A stretch of 64,000 nucleotides of DNA from Profundibacterium mesophilum KAUST100406-0324 (GTDB taxonomy: Bacteria > Pseudomonadota > Alphaproteobacteria > Rhodobacterales > Rhodobacteraceae). Shown here in pieces: positions 44,259-54,691 of this stretch (positions are counted from its first letter, which is position 1; each line of letters starts with the position of its first letter). A program made the position numbers and the translations under genes. The notes under the pieces were generated by a model. It was given only the letters and a program-made list of their open reading frames with translations, was not told where the DNA came from and did not search any database. Location: NCBI RefSeq assembly GCF_009835145.1, contig NZ_APKE01000004.1, forward strand, positions 1-64,000, written 5' to 3'.

Positions 44259-46148
44259 ATGGCAGTCATCGGGCAGAATCTGGCCATGCGTCCGCAAGGC
44301 GGCGCCCCCGCCGTGAGGGAGAGCGGGCCGCGGCGATCGATCGGGGAAATGCTCGTTGCGGCGGGGCTGCTCAAGCCGCGCGACTGCGATTGGGCCCTGG
44401 CGCGGCAACGTCAGCACAAGGCCCCGATCGGACATATCCTCATGGCGCACGGGCTGGTGGAGGAAATCGCGTTCTACAAGGTCCTGGCGCGCCAATACGG
44501 GGCGCTCTACGTCGATGCGACCGCGTTCCATGCCCAACCGACCGCGCTCGAGAGGCTGGGTCCGACCTTTTGCCTGCAGAACGGTCTGATCCCGATCGGC
44601 AGGATGGGCGGCGCGATGCTGATCGCCAGCGCGCGGCCCGAACTTTTCGAGCAGTTGCGCCGCGGGATCGAGATGCGGGCAGGACCGATCCTGATGGCGG
44701 TCACCACCCAGAGCCAGCAGCGGACCGCCCTGACGGCCATCAAGTCCCACGCCCTGGTCGCCGAAGCCGAGCGTGCCACGGCCCCGCGCGAGAGCTGCCG
44801 CGGCACGCGGGCCCGCGTGATAATCGCCGCGGCCGCCTGCGCGGTGCCCGCAGCGGCCGTCATCGCGCTTTTCCGGCCGGTGGAGGTCTTCACCGTCATG
44901 ACCGTGGCCGCCCTCGCCGTCCTGCTGATCAATACCGTCTTTCTCGCCACGGTGGCCGGCATCGGCGCGGCGCGCGCGATGTGCCGCACCGCGCACGGCG
45001 CACCGGTGCCCGCGCCCCTTCCCCGCATCTCCCTGCTCGTTCCGCTTTTCGACGAGATCGGAATCGTGGATGCGCTGGGCCGCAGGATCATGGCGCTCGA
45101 CTATCCCGCCGAGTTGATCGATCTGTGCCTGATCGTCGAGGCGGGCGATTTCGCGACGCGCGCGGCGCTTGACCGCGCTCCTTTTCCGCGCTGGGCACGC
45201 GTGGTCACGGTGCCCCCGGGCACCATCCGCACCAAGCCGCGCGCGATGAATTACGCGCTCGATTTCTGCGACGGCGAGATCGTCGGGATTCTCGACGCGG
45301 AGGACGCGCCCCCGCCAGACCAGCTTCTGCGCGTGGCCGCGCAATTCGCCGCGGCTCCCCCGGAGACGGCCTGCCTGCAAGGCGGGCTGAACTTCTACAA
45401 TGCCCGTGCAAGCTGGATTTCGCGCTGCTTCGTGATCGAATATGCCCTGTGGTTCAGGATCGTCCTGCCGGGCCTGCGCGCCTTGCGCCTTGCGATCCCG
45501 CTCGGCGGCACCACGGTCTATTTCAGGCGCCGCGCGCTCGAGGCTCTCGGCCGCTGGGATGCCCATAACGTCACCGAGGACGCCGATCTGGGCATCAGGC
45601 TGTCCCGTTACGGCTTCGATGTCGACATCCTCGACAGCGTCACCCTCGAGGAGGCCCCGGTCAGGGCCCTTCCGTGGATCAGGCAACGCTCGCGCTGGTT
45701 GAAGGGATACGCGATGACCTATGCCGTGCACATGCGCAATCCCGCCCGGCTCTGGCATGACATGGGCGCCTGGCGCTTCGCCGGCGTGCAGCTTCTCTTC
45801 GCCGGCACCCTGCTGGGGTTCCTGCTCACGCCATTCCTGTGGAGCTTCTGGCTTCTGCTGCCCGGCGGCTGGCACCCTTGGGAGGCGGCGCTTGGCGAGG
45901 CCGGCCGCGAGGCGATCCTCGCGGTGCTTTTGGGCGCGGCTTTCGTCGGCGCCGCCGCGCAGATCATCGCGATGGCCATGGGCGGGCATCTGCGGCTGCT
46001 GCCCTTCGTGCTTCTGTTGCCGGTCTATTTCGCGATGGCGACGCTCGCCCTGACCAAGACCCTGGTCGAAGCGATCTTCCTGCCCTTCTTCTGGGACAAG
46101 ACCACGCATGGCGTCTCGCAGCCTGACCCAGTTCGCCAGGAGGGCTGA
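44259..46148 (+). CDS. MshEN-like domain fused to family 2 glycosyltransferase
   Basis: A 629-residue protein. Residues 27-79 hold two tandem 24-residue motifs (27-50 and 56-79) with a five-residue spacer, the layout of MshEN domains that bind cyclic di-GMP in type II secretion ATPases. Two membrane segments (about 188-205 and 211-236) precede a GT-A glycosyltransferase with LDAED (345-349), TED (439-441) and QRSRW (476-480), the marks of processive enzymes. More C-terminal spans follow. It probably makes a surface polysaccharide under c-di-GMP control. The arginine that starts canonical MshEN motifs is Ser27 and Pro56 here, so binding is uncertain. Polymer unknown. Confidence 0.85.
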   Translation: MAVIGQNLAMRPQGGAPAVRESGPRRSIGEMLVAAGLLKPRDCDWALARQRQHKAPIGHILMAHGLVEEIAFYKVLARQYGALYVDATAFHAQPTALERLGPTFCLQNGLIPIGRMGGAMLIASARPELFEQLRRGIEMRAGPILMAVTTQSQQRTALTAIKSHALVAEAERATAPRESCRGTRARVIIAAAACAVPAAAVIALFRPVEVFTVMTVAALAVLLINTVFLATVAGIGAARAMCRTAHGAPVPAPLPRISLLVPLFDEIGIVDALGRRIMALDYPAELIDLCLIVEAGDFATRAALDRAPFPRWARVVTVPPGTIRTKPRAMNYALDFCDGEIVGILDAEDAPPPDQLLRVAAQFAAAPPETACLQGGLNFYNARASWISRCFVIEYALWFRIVLPGLRALRLAIPLGGTTVYFRRRALEALGRWDAHNVTEDADLGIRLSRYGFDVDILDSVTLEEAPVRALPWIRQRSRWLKGYAMTYAVHMRNPARLWHDMGAWRFAGVQLLFAGTLLGFLLTPFLWSFWLLLPGGWHPWEAALGEAGREAILAVLLGAAFVGAAAQIIAMAMGGHLRLLPFVLLLPVYFAMATLALTKTLVEAIFLPFFWDKTTHGVSQPDPVRQEG

Positions 46149-46166
46149 GCGCCGCGCGGCGGCCAC

Positions 46167-46817
46167 TCACTCTCCCGGTGCGCTGGCCGCGTCGTGGCGA
46201 AGCCTGGTCTCGAACGCCTTCGAAATATGCATCTTGAGCGCCTCGAAGGCACCATCGCCATCTCCGGAGGCAATGGCCGCAACGATCTGGTCATGTTCGT
46301 CGAGCGCATCCGCACCGCGCCCGTCGACGGCCAGGGATGTCGTGGCCAGAAGGGCCATCGAGCGGTGCACGAGGTCGAGCTGTTGCACGAGGTAGCGATT
46401 GTGCGACGCGAGATGGATCTGCTTGTGGAAGCGGCGATTGGCGCGGCTGAGCGCGTTGGGATCGTCAATCAGCGCCCTGTCCTCCCGGGCCATCGCGCTG
46501 AGCACGCGCACTTCCTCGGCGGTGGCATGGCGGGCCGCGAGACGGGCGGCGAGCCCCTCGAGCTCGGTGCGTACGACATAGAGTTCGGCCAGCTGGTTGT
46601 GGTCGAGCGACGCGACGATCAGGCTGCGCCCGTCGCGCGCCAGGAGCGACTGCGTCTCGAGCCGCTGCAACGCCTCGCGGATCGGGGTGCGCGAGACGCC
46701 GAACCGCTCGGCAAGCTCGCTCTCGACCAGGCGGTCGCCGGGGCGGTAGGTTCCATGATCGATGGCCGCGAGGATCAGCGAATAGGCGTCGTTCTGCGGC
46801 TGTCTGGGCTCGGCCAT
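46167..46817 (-). CDS. GntR family regulator with FCD domain (second copy)
   Basis: A 216-residue regulator with an N-terminal winged helix (LAERFGVSRTPIREALQRLE) and a C-terminal FCD domain with the metal-binding pattern NRRFHKQIHLASHNRYLV. GGAGG before the ATG at 46815-46817 sets the start. It is convergent with the glycosyltransferase gene and divergent from the HAD gene. The effector and targets are unknown. Confidence 0.92.
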   Translation of the reverse strand: MAEPRQPQNDAYSLILAAIDHGTYRPGDRLVESELAERFGVSRTPIREALQRLETQSLLARDGRSLIVASLDHNQLAELYVVRTELEGLAARLAARHATAEEVRVLSAMAREDRALIDDPNALSRANRRFHKQIHLASHNRYLVQQLDLVHRSMALLATTSLAVDGRGADALDEHDQIVAAIASGDGDGAFEALKMHISKAFETRLRHDAASAPGE

Positions 46818-46948
46818 CGGTCCTCCGAAAAAGGCAATGGCGCAGAGTAATCCGGCCCGCGGCGCCTGTGCAAGCGTTGCCTCCCTCACGGACCGGCGCG
46901 GCGCCGGCCGCTTGCACCGCGCAGCGCCGCGCCCTAGCCTGCGCGCCC

Positions 46949-47638
46949 ATGGATACCACGTTATTCTCGCATGTGACCCACTGGGTCTTCGATCTCGACA
47001 ACACGCTCTATGCGCCCGAATTGCGGCTCTTCGATCAGATCGAGCGCAAGATCGTCGATTACGTGATGCGCAGCCTTCGCGTGGACCGCATCGAGGCCGA
47101 CCGCCTGCGCCACCATTACTGGCGGACCTACGGCACGACGCTGGCGGGCTTGATGCACGAGCACGGGGTCGATCCCGATCCCTACCTCGTCGATGTCCAC
47201 GACATCTCCCTCGAGCGGCTCGCGGCCGAGCCGGCACTCGCGGGGGCGATCGCCGCGCTGCCCGGGCGCAAGATCGTCTATACCAACGGCTCGGCGCCCT
47301 ATGCGCGCCGGGTGCTCGAGGCGCGCGGGCTCGACGGGCTCTTCGACGCGGTCTACGGGGTGGAGAATGCCGGCTACAAGCCCAAGCCCGACCGCGCCGC
47401 CTTCGATGCGATCTGGCTGCTCGACGGGCTCGACGTGCGCAACGCCGCGATGTTCGAGGACGACCCGCGCAATCTTCTGGCGCCGCACGAAATGGGGATG
47501 CGCACCGTACACGTGGCCCCGCAGGCCGCCCCTGCGGCCCATATCCACCACCATACATCCGCATTGGCCGAGTTTCTTGCGCACTTGGCCGGTGAAGGCT
47601 TTGCACCCGGCACGCGCCGCCCTAGATCACGGTCATGA
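46949..47638 (+). CDS. HAD family pyrimidine 5'-nucleotidase
   Basis: A 229-residue HAD hydrolase of the pyrimidine 5'-nucleotidase (Sdt1/PPN1) type. It has the nucleophile motif FDLDNTLYAP, then VYTNGSAPYARRVL, ENAGYKPKPD with the lysine, and FEDDPRNLLAPHEMGM. It likely dephosphorylates UMP/CMP or related nucleotides. The stop overlaps the monooxygenase start as ATGA. Confidence 0.9.
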   Translation: MDTTLFSHVTHWVFDLDNTLYAPELRLFDQIERKIVDYVMRSLRVDRIEADRLRHHYWRTYGTTLAGLMHEHGVDPDPYLVDVHDISLERLAAEPALAGAIAALPGRKIVYTNGSAPYARRVLEARGLDGLFDAVYGVENAGYKPKPDRAAFDAIWLLDGLDVRNAAMFEDDPRNLLAPHEMGMRTVHVAPQAAPAAHIHHHTSALAEFLAHLAGEGFAPGTRRPRSRS

Positions 47639-48849
47639 GCCGGCAAAAATTCGACATCGTGATCTCCGGGGCCGGCATTGCCGGGCTGACGGCAGCCGCC
47701 GGGCTGGCGGCGCGGGGCTTCGAGGTCTGCGTGCTCGATCCCGCACCGCCGCCCACCACGAACGATGCGCCAGGCTCCGATCTGCGCTCGACCGCCTATC
47801 TCGCGCCCGCGCGCGCGCTGCTCGATGCGACTGGGCTGTGGCAGGCGCTCGCCCCGCATGCGACGCCGCTCGATGCGCTGGAGCTGTGCGACACTGCCGG
47901 CTGGCCGCCGATGCTGCGCGATACCCGCCGCTTCGCGGCCCGGGAGCTCGGGCTCGATTGTTTCGGCTGGAACGTTCCGAACTGGCGCGCGCGCGCTCTT
48001 CTGGCCGCCCATCTTTCGGAGCAGGACGGCGTCGATCTGCGCTTCGGGCGCAGTTTCGCGGCGATGACGACGCGTGAGGGCATGGCGATCCTGCGGCTCG
48101 ACGATGGAACGCGGATCGAGACGCGCTTGCTGATCGGCGCCGACGGTCGGGCCTCGGCGGTTCGGGAAGCGGCGGGGATCGATGTCACGCAGCGCCGTTA
48201 CGGCCAGAAGGCCCTTGCCTTCGCGGTCACGCACGAGCGGGCGCATGAGAATGTCTCGCGCGAGATCTACAACAGCGGCGGCGCCTTCACCACCGTTCCC
48301 CTGCCCGATCACGAGGGCAGGCCCGCCTCGGCGATCGTGTGGATGAATGACGGGCGGCGCGCGATCGAGCTTCGGGACATGTCCCCGGAGGCATTGTCGG
48401 AGGCGCTCGCCCTGCGTTCGATGAACCTGCTGGGCCCGATGCGCGCCATCACGGCGATCGCGTCCTGGCCGGTAATCACGCAGACCGCGCGGCGTCTGAC
48501 CTTCCAGCGGGGCCTGCTGATGGCCGAGGCGGCCCATGTGCTGCCGCCGATCGGGGCGCAGGGGCTCAACACGTCGCTGCGCGACGTGGATTGCCTGCTC
48601 GATCTGCTGGAGCCGGGCGCCGATCCGGGCGCGCGATCCCTGCTCGACGCCTATGCGGCGCGGCGTCAGCGCGACACGGCGCTGCGCGCGGCGGCGATCG
48701 ATCTTTTCAACAGGGTCTGCCAGTCGCGCATCGACGCGGTCCAGGAGCTGCGCCTGGCCGGTCTGCGCTGCGCCCATGACGCGGCGCCGCTGCGGCGCGG
48801 CCTGATGCGCGCGGGCCTGGGCGCGGGATCGGACGGGACCCGGGACTGA
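47635..48849 (+). CDS. UbiH/UbiF-family FAD-dependent monooxygenase
   Basis: A 404-residue flavin hydroxylase with the FAD loop ISGAGIAGLTAAAGLAARG, the second FAD motif LIGADGRASAVREAAGI and the late GD-type region replaced by AHVLPPIGAQGLNTSLRDV. It is of the group that hydroxylates the ring in ubiquinone biosynthesis. Which ring position it acts on is not clear. It overlaps the HAD gene by four bases. Confidence 0.9.
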   Translation: MSRQKFDIVISGAGIAGLTAAAGLAARGFEVCVLDPAPPPTTNDAPGSDLRSTAYLAPARALLDATGLWQALAPHATPLDALELCDTAGWPPMLRDTRRFAARELGLDCFGWNVPNWRARALLAAHLSEQDGVDLRFGRSFAAMTTREGMAILRLDDGTRIETRLLIGADGRASAVREAAGIDVTQRRYGQKALAFAVTHERAHENVSREIYNSGGAFTTVPLPDHEGRPASAIVWMNDGRRAIELRDMSPEALSEALALRSMNLLGPMRAITAIASWPVITQTARRLTFQRGLLMAEAAHVLPPIGAQGLNTSLRDVDCLLDLLEPGADPGARSLLDAYAARRQRDTALRAAAIDLFNRVCQSRIDAVQELRLAGLRCAHDAAPLRRGLMRAGLGAGSDGTRD

Positions 48850-48920
48850 ACGGGAAACAGAACGGGGCGCGGCCTGACGCGGGCAGCCGCCCGATGACGG
48901 CCGCCCCTTGAGATGCCGCC

Positions 48921-50048
48921 CTAGAAGACCGCGTCGAGCGCCTTGTCCAGCCGGGCGAGGCTCGCATCCACATCGCGCAGCTTGTCGAGGCCGAAAAGGC
49001 CGAGACGGAAGGTCTCGAACCCCTCACCCTCGCCCACCATCAGCGGCACGCCGGCGGCGATCTGCATGCCCTGTTCCGCGAAGGCCTTGCCGGTCTTCAC
49101 ATCCGCCCGGTCGGTATAGCTGACCACGACGCCGGGCGCTTCGAAACCCGGCGCGGCCACGGAGGCGATACCGCGGGCGGCGAGCATCTTGCGCACCTCA
49201 CGCCCCTGCCGCCACTGCGCCTGCGCAAGCTGCTCGAACCCCTCCTCGCGGGTCTCGCGCATCGTGTCGCGAAAGACGCGCAGCGCATCGGTCGGCATCG
49301 TCGCGTGATAGGCATGCCCGCCATTCTCGTAGGTTTCCATGATCGACAGCCATTTGCCGAGATCGGCGGCGAAACTCGAGGATTTCGTGGCCTTCACCTG
49401 TTCGAGCGCCGCTTGGCTCAGCATCACGCATCCAGCGGCGGGAGAGGCGGACCAGCCCTTTTGCGGCGCCGAGATCAGCACATCCACGCCGGTCGCCTTC
49501 ATGTCCACCCAGACGCAGCCCGACGCAATGCAGTCGAGCACGAAGAGCCCGCCCACCTCGTGCACGGCCTGCGACACCGCGCCCAGATAGTCGTCCGGCA
49601 GGATCATGCCCGAACTGGTCTCGACATGCGGGGCGAAGACCATCTGCGGGCGCTCCTCGCGGATGCGCGCGGTGACCTCTTCGATAGGGACGGGCGCGAA
49701 GGGGGCCTTGGGATCGTTGCCGGTGCGCCGCGCCATCAGCACGGTCTCCTTGGAGGGAATGCCGCCCATCTCGAAGATCTGCGACCAGCGATAGGAGAAC
49801 CAGCCATTGCGGATCACCATCACCTCGCGATCGGTGGCAAGCTGCCGGGCGACCGCTTCCATGGCGAAGGTGCCGCCGCCCGGAACCAGGGCCACCCCGT
49901 CGGCGCCATAGACATCGCGCAGCATCCGCGACAGATCGCACATCACCCCCTGGAAGGCGGCGCTCATGTGGTTGAGGGAGCGATCGGTGAAGACGACGGA
50001 ATATTCGAGCAGCCCGTCTGGATCGATATCATTGCGCAGCGCGGTCAT
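48921..50048 (-). CDS. Class V aminotransferase
   Basis: A 375-residue PLP enzyme of the class V group (serine-glyoxylate/alanine-glyoxylate and phosphoserine type). The PLP lysine is in ISAPQKGWSASPAAG, and the phosphate-binding region contains VPGGGTFAMEAVARQ. The substrate pair is not certain. A Ser/Ala-glyoxylate or aspartate-type activity would fit. AAGGAG precedes the start. The two Lrp-type genes lie just upstream on the same strand. Confidence 0.85.
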   Translation of the reverse strand: MTALRNDIDPDGLLEYSVVFTDRSLNHMSAAFQGVMCDLSRMLRDVYGADGVALVPGGGTFAMEAVARQLATDREVMVIRNGWFSYRWSQIFEMGGIPSKETVLMARRTGNDPKAPFAPVPIEEVTARIREERPQMVFAPHVETSSGMILPDDYLGAVSQAVHEVGGLFVLDCIASGCVWVDMKATGVDVLISAPQKGWSASPAAGCVMLSQAALEQVKATKSSSFAADLGKWLSIMETYENGGHAYHATMPTDALRVFRDTMRETREEGFEQLAQAQWRQGREVRKMLAARGIASVAAPGFEAPGVVVSYTDRADVKTGKAFAEQGMQIAAGVPLMVGEGEGFETFRLGLFGLDKLRDVDASLARLDKALDAVF

Positions 50049-50127
50049 GGAAAACTCCTTTCAGACTGCCGCCCTGCTTACCCGAACGGGCAGCCCGGAC
50101 AAGAGCGCCGATCGTCGCAAGTTCGCC

Positions 50128-50592
50128 TCAGAGGGGGCCGGCAAGACGCTCCTCGCTCAGAAGGACATTGGCCTCGACATTGCCCACCCCCGGAAGGGTC
50201 AGCACACGGCGGCGCAGGACGCGCTCGAAATCGGCAAGGTCGCGGGCCACGACCCTGAGCCTGTAATCGTAGAGACCGAGCACATGCTCGACCGTCTGCA
50301 CCTCGGGGATAGCCGTGATCGCCCGCTCGAAATCGTCGAGGCTGACACGGCCGCGCGCGCCGAGCTTCACCCCGAGAAAGACCGTTACACCGAATCCGAG
50401 GGCTTCGAGGTCGAGATCGAGCTTCCGCCCCGCCAGGATGCCGGCCTCGTCGAGACGGCGGATGCGGCGCCAGACGGCCGGCTGGCTGAGCCCCAGCTCA
50501 CGGCCGAGTGCGGGGGTCGAGCGGGTGGCGTCGGCCTGCAGCGCCCGCAGGATCGCGAGGTCGGTCTCGTCGGGCAGCAGTGGCGCGCTCAT
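50128..50592 (-). CDS. Lrp/AsnC family regulator 1
   Basis: A 154-residue Lrp/AsnC regulator with the N-terminal helix-turn-helix (LGRELGLSQPAVWRRIRRLDEAG) shortened in view of its 15-60 span, and a C-terminal RAM domain with VEHVLGLYDYRLRVVARDL. Its ATG overlaps the stop of the upstream Lrp gene (ATGA). The pair may act as a heteromer on amino-acid genes nearby. Confidence 0.93.
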   Translation of the reverse strand: MSAPLLPDETDLAILRALQADATRSTPALGRELGLSQPAVWRRIRRLDEAGILAGRKLDLDLEALGFGVTVFLGVKLGARGRVSLDDFERAITAIPEVQTVEHVLGLYDYRLRVVARDLADFERVLRRRVLTLPGVGNVEANVLLSEERLAGPL

Positions 50593-51044
50593 ATCGGCAG
50601 GCGCTCGTCGGTCTTGATCGTGGCGACATGCATGAGGGATTCGATGTCCGCGATATGTGGCAGGGCGAGGATGCGCTTGCGGTAGATGTCCTGGTAATGG
50701 GGCATGTCGCGCGCGATCACCGCCAGCCGCACGTCGACCCGCCCCAGGAAGGTCTGGATCTCCACCACCTCGGGCACCTGCCTCGCGGCGGCGAGGAACA
50801 TGTCGAAGGCATCCCGGTGCGCCTTGTCGAGCGTGAAGCGCAAGGAGACCCGGACAGCATAGCCAAGGGCGGTCCAGTCGATGACGCCGCGCTGCCCCTT
50901 CAATATTCCCGCCTGGCGCAGCCGCTCGAAGCGCCGGGTGGCCATCGCGACTCCGACGCCGGCCCGCGCGGCAAGCGCCTGCACCGTCGCGGCAGGGTCG
51001 GATTGAAGCTGGCGAAGCAGGCGCCTGTCCGTATCATCGAGCAT
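50589..51044 (-). CDS. Lrp/AsnC family regulator 2
   Basis: A 151-residue Lrp/AsnC regulator with the HTH segment ALAARAGVGVAMATRRFERL and a RAM domain. Its ATG (51042-51044) is directly preceded on the minus strand by a copy of the 21-nt repeat, reading TATAAATACCT before the start. It is divergent from ilvC, so it is a candidate regulator of branched-chain amino-acid synthesis. Confidence 0.93.
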   Translation of the reverse strand: MLDDTDRRLLRQLQSDPAATVQALAARAGVGVAMATRRFERLRQAGILKGQRGVIDWTALGYAVRVSLRFTLDKAHRDAFDMFLAAARQVPEVVEIQTFLGRVDVRLAVIARDMPHYQDIYRKRILALPHIADIESLMHVATIKTDERLPI

Positions 51045-51065
51045 AGGTATTTATACGAAGCTGAA
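51045..51065. repeat. Single copy of the 21-nt repeat at the lrp start
   Basis: This 21-mer begins AGGTATTTATACGAAGC and matches the left arm at 39944-39964 at 19 of 21 positions; it abuts the Lrp ATG. No inverted partner lies nearby, so it does not form the hairpin seen at the other site. Confidence 0.6.
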
Positions 51066-51166
51066 CTCCAGCAAATAGAAAAAGCGTCCGAGCGGTACAA
51101 AACATGCGGAACTAGTGGTGACGCGGGGTGGAAGGCTGCGTATCTTCCGCTCCGCACAGTTACTGA

Positions 51167-52201
<1,035 letters not shown>

Positions 52202-52212
52202 GCATTTCCGCA

Positions 52213-52275
52213 CGCCATGTTCCGCATGGCGGGCGGGCCGCGATCCGGGGACGGCCGCTCTGCCCCCCGGATCGC
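52213..52275 (+). terminator. Two hairpins after ilvC
   Basis: CGCCATG/CATGGCG (52213-52219/52225-52231) and the stronger 11-bp perfect stem GCGATCCGGGG/CCCCGGATCGC (52240-52250/52265-52275). Neither has a T-run. They lie between ilvC and the EamA gene on the same strand. Confidence 0.5.
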
Positions 52276-52390
52276 TCCGGACCTTCCTTAACCTGCATCT
52301 TTCGGGCATAGGCCCGATGGCCTGCCGCATGCCGCGGCGATCGCTGCCTGCGAAAGACCCCCACCCCATGACCATCCGATCGCCACGTCC

Positions 52391-53302
52391 ATGACCTCGG
52401 CCCCCACCGCGCAGAACTGGGCCTCGATCCTGCTGCTCGGCGTCATCTGGGGCGGCACGTTCATGGTGGTCTCCGTCGCCCTGCGCGATCACGGCCCGCT
52501 TACCGTGGCCGCCGCACGCACCGGGCTCGGCGCCGCAGCCCTCGCCGCGCTGATGGCCGTGCTGCGCCGTCCGCTGCCGCGCGATCGCAGGGTCTGGGCC
52601 TTCGCGGTGCCGATCGGGCTGCTCTCGACCGCGCTGCCCTTCTTCCTGCTCAGCTGGGGCCAGCAGCATGTCCCTTCGGCCTTCGCCGGGCTTTCGATGG
52701 CCGCGCTGCCGCTCTTCGTGCTGCCGCTGGCGCATTTCTTCTCCGACGAACCCCTGTCGTTGCGCCGCCTTGCCGGGGTCATCCTCGGCTTTTCGGGAGC
52801 GGCGATCCTCCTGGGTGGCGGGCTGTCGCAGGGCGGCGCCGGGCCGGACGGCGCCGAGGCATTGGGCCGGCTCGCCTGTCTCGCCGCGGCGCTGTCCTAC
52901 GTGGTGGCCTCGATCCTCACGCGGCGCTGCCCGGTGGTTGACGCGATCACCCTGTCGGCCCTGACGCTGGGCATCGGTACGGTCGTCCTCGTGCCGCTGA
53001 TGTTCGTGGTGGAAGGGGCACCGAGGATCACCGGCACGCTCTCGGATTACGCGCTCGTCTTCCTCGGCCTCGTGCCCACGGCGCTTGCCGCGCTGATCCG
53101 GGTGCAGGTGATCCGAAGCGCCGGATCCGTCTTCATGACGCTGGTCAACTACCAGGTGCCGCTCTGGTCGATGGGCTTCGGCGCCCTGCTTCTGTCGGAG
53201 GCGCTGCCGCTGCGCTTCTTCGCGGCGCTCGCGCTGATCCTCGCGGGGCTGGCCACGAGCCAATGGGGCGCGCTGCGCCGCCTTTTTCGCGGCGGGGCCT
53301 GA
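52391..53302 (+). CDS. EamA family (DMT) transporter
   Basis: A 303-residue membrane protein with ten predicted spans in two EamA halves, each with the drug/metabolite transporter pattern (GVIWGGTFMVVSVALRDHGP in the first; a repeat with VASILTRRCPVVDAI in the second). Substrate unknown; amino-acid or metabolite export is typical. Convergent with glmM. No clear ribosome site before the ATG. Confidence 0.9.
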   Translation: MTSAPTAQNWASILLLGVIWGGTFMVVSVALRDHGPLTVAAARTGLGAAALAALMAVLRRPLPRDRRVWAFAVPIGLLSTALPFFLLSWGQQHVPSAFAGLSMAALPLFVLPLAHFFSDEPLSLRRLAGVILGFSGAAILLGGGLSQGGAGPDGAEALGRLACLAAALSYVVASILTRRCPVVDAITLSALTLGIGTVVLVPLMFVVEGAPRITGTLSDYALVFLGLVPTALAALIRVQVIRSAGSVFMTLVNYQVPLWSMGFGALLLSEALPLRFFAALALILAGLATSQWGALRRLFRGGA

Positions 53303-53332
53303 CAAAGCGCGCGCGGGGGAATGACGGCCGGC

Positions 53333-54691
53333 CTACCCGGCCGCGTCGGATGCCCGCTCCACCTTGTCCACGATGCTGCCGACGACCTCGTTCAGAAGGC
53401 CGTCATCCTCCGATTCGGCCATGACGCGGATCAGCGGCTCGGTTCCCGACTTGCGGATCAGCAGGCGTCCGTTCCCCGAAAGCCGCTTTTCCGCCGCGGC
53501 GATCTCCTCGCGCACGGACGGGTCGTCAAGCGGATCGACATCACCTCTGTAGCGCACGTTCCTGAGCAGCTGCGGCACGGTCGAAAAGCTCCGCGTCAGC
53601 TCGGAGGCACGGCGCCCGGTCCGCACCATTTCTCCAAGGAACTGCAACCCGGCGATCAGCCCGTCGCCGGTGGTGGCATGGTCGGTCATCACGATATGGC
53701 CCGATTGCTCGCCGCCGAGGTTGAAGCCGCCGGCGCGCATCGCCTCGACCACGTAGCGGTCCCCGACACCGGTGCGATGCAGGTCGATCCCCTGCTCGCG
53801 CAGGTAGCGCTCGAGCCCGAGATTGCTCATGACCGTGGCCACCAGCGTGCGCCCGGCAAGGCGGTCCTCGGCCGCCCAGCGCGCCGCGAAAAGCGCCATG
53901 ATCTGATCACCGTCGGCGACCCGCCCGGTCTCGTCGATCAGCATCACACGGTCCGCGTCTCCATCGAGGCAGATGCCGATATCGGCGCCGTTCTCGAGCA
54001 CCGCCCGCGATGCGGCCTGCGGCGCGGTGGAGCCGCAGCCGTCGTTGATGTTGCGTCCGTCGGGCGTCACGCCGATGGCGATCACCTCGGCGCCCAGCTC
54101 CCACAGGACTTCGGGCGCCGCGCGGTAGGCCGCGCCGTTGGCGCAGTCGACGACCACCTTCATCCCGTCGAGCCGTTGACCGGTCGGGAAGGTGAACTTC
54201 ACACGCTCATTGTAGCGCGCGCGCCCGTCGTCGATCCGCTTGGCCCGCCCGATATTGGCCGCCTGCGCCGGGGCCACGCCGCTTTCGACAAGCTCTTCGA
54301 TCCGCGCCTCCGCCTCGTCGCTGAGCTTGAAGCCGTCGGGCCCGAAGAACTTGATGCCGTTGTCGTAATGCGGATTGTGACTGGCCGAGATCATCACGCC
54401 CACATCGGCGCGCATCGAGGTGGTCAACATCCCGACCGCCGGGGTTGGCACCGGGCCGAGCAGCAGCACGTTCATCCCCGACGAGGTGAAGCCGGCCGTC
54501 AGCGCGTTCTCGAACATGTAGCCCGACAGCCGCGTATCCTTGCCGATCACCACGCGGTGCACGGTCGTGTCGTCATGGCGCCGGAAATACCGCCCCGCCG
54601 CCGCGCCGAGCCGCATCACCATCTCGGCGGTCATCGGTGCGCTGTTGGCGGTGCCGCGCACCCCGTCGGTTCCAAAAAGTTTCCGGTTCAC
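53333..54691 (-). CDS. glmM: Phosphoglucosamine mutase
   Basis: A 452-residue mutase converting glucosamine-6-phosphate to glucosamine-1-phosphate for cell-wall precursors. It has [12 protein letters not shown] at the N-terminus, the phosphoserine Ser104 in [12 protein letters not shown], the metal loop DGDADR and the GEQSGH sugar-binding motif. Its start overlaps the folP stop by four bases, as in the common folP-glmM order. Confidence 0.98.
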   Translation of the reverse strand: MNRKLFGTDGVRGTANSAPMTAEMVMRLGAAAGRYFRRHDDTTVHRVVIGKDTRLSGYMFENALTAGFTSSGMNVLLLGPVPTPAVGMLTTSMRADVGVMISASHNPHYDNGIKFFGPDGFKLSDEAEARIEELVESGVAPAQAANIGRAKRIDDGRARYNERVKFTFPTGQRLDGMKVVVDCANGAAYRAAPEVLWELGAEVIAIGVTPDGRNINDGCGSTAPQAASRAVLENGADIGICLDGDADRVMLIDETGRVADGDQIMALFAARWAAEDRLAGRTLVATVMSNLGLERYLREQGIDLHRTGVGDRYVVEAMRAGGFNLGGEQSGHIVMTDHATTGDGLIAGLQFLGEMVRTGRRASELTRSFSTVPQLLRNVRYRGDVDPLDDPSVREEIAAAEKRLSGNGRLLIRKSGTEPLIRVMAESEDDGLLNEVVGSIVDKVERASDAAG

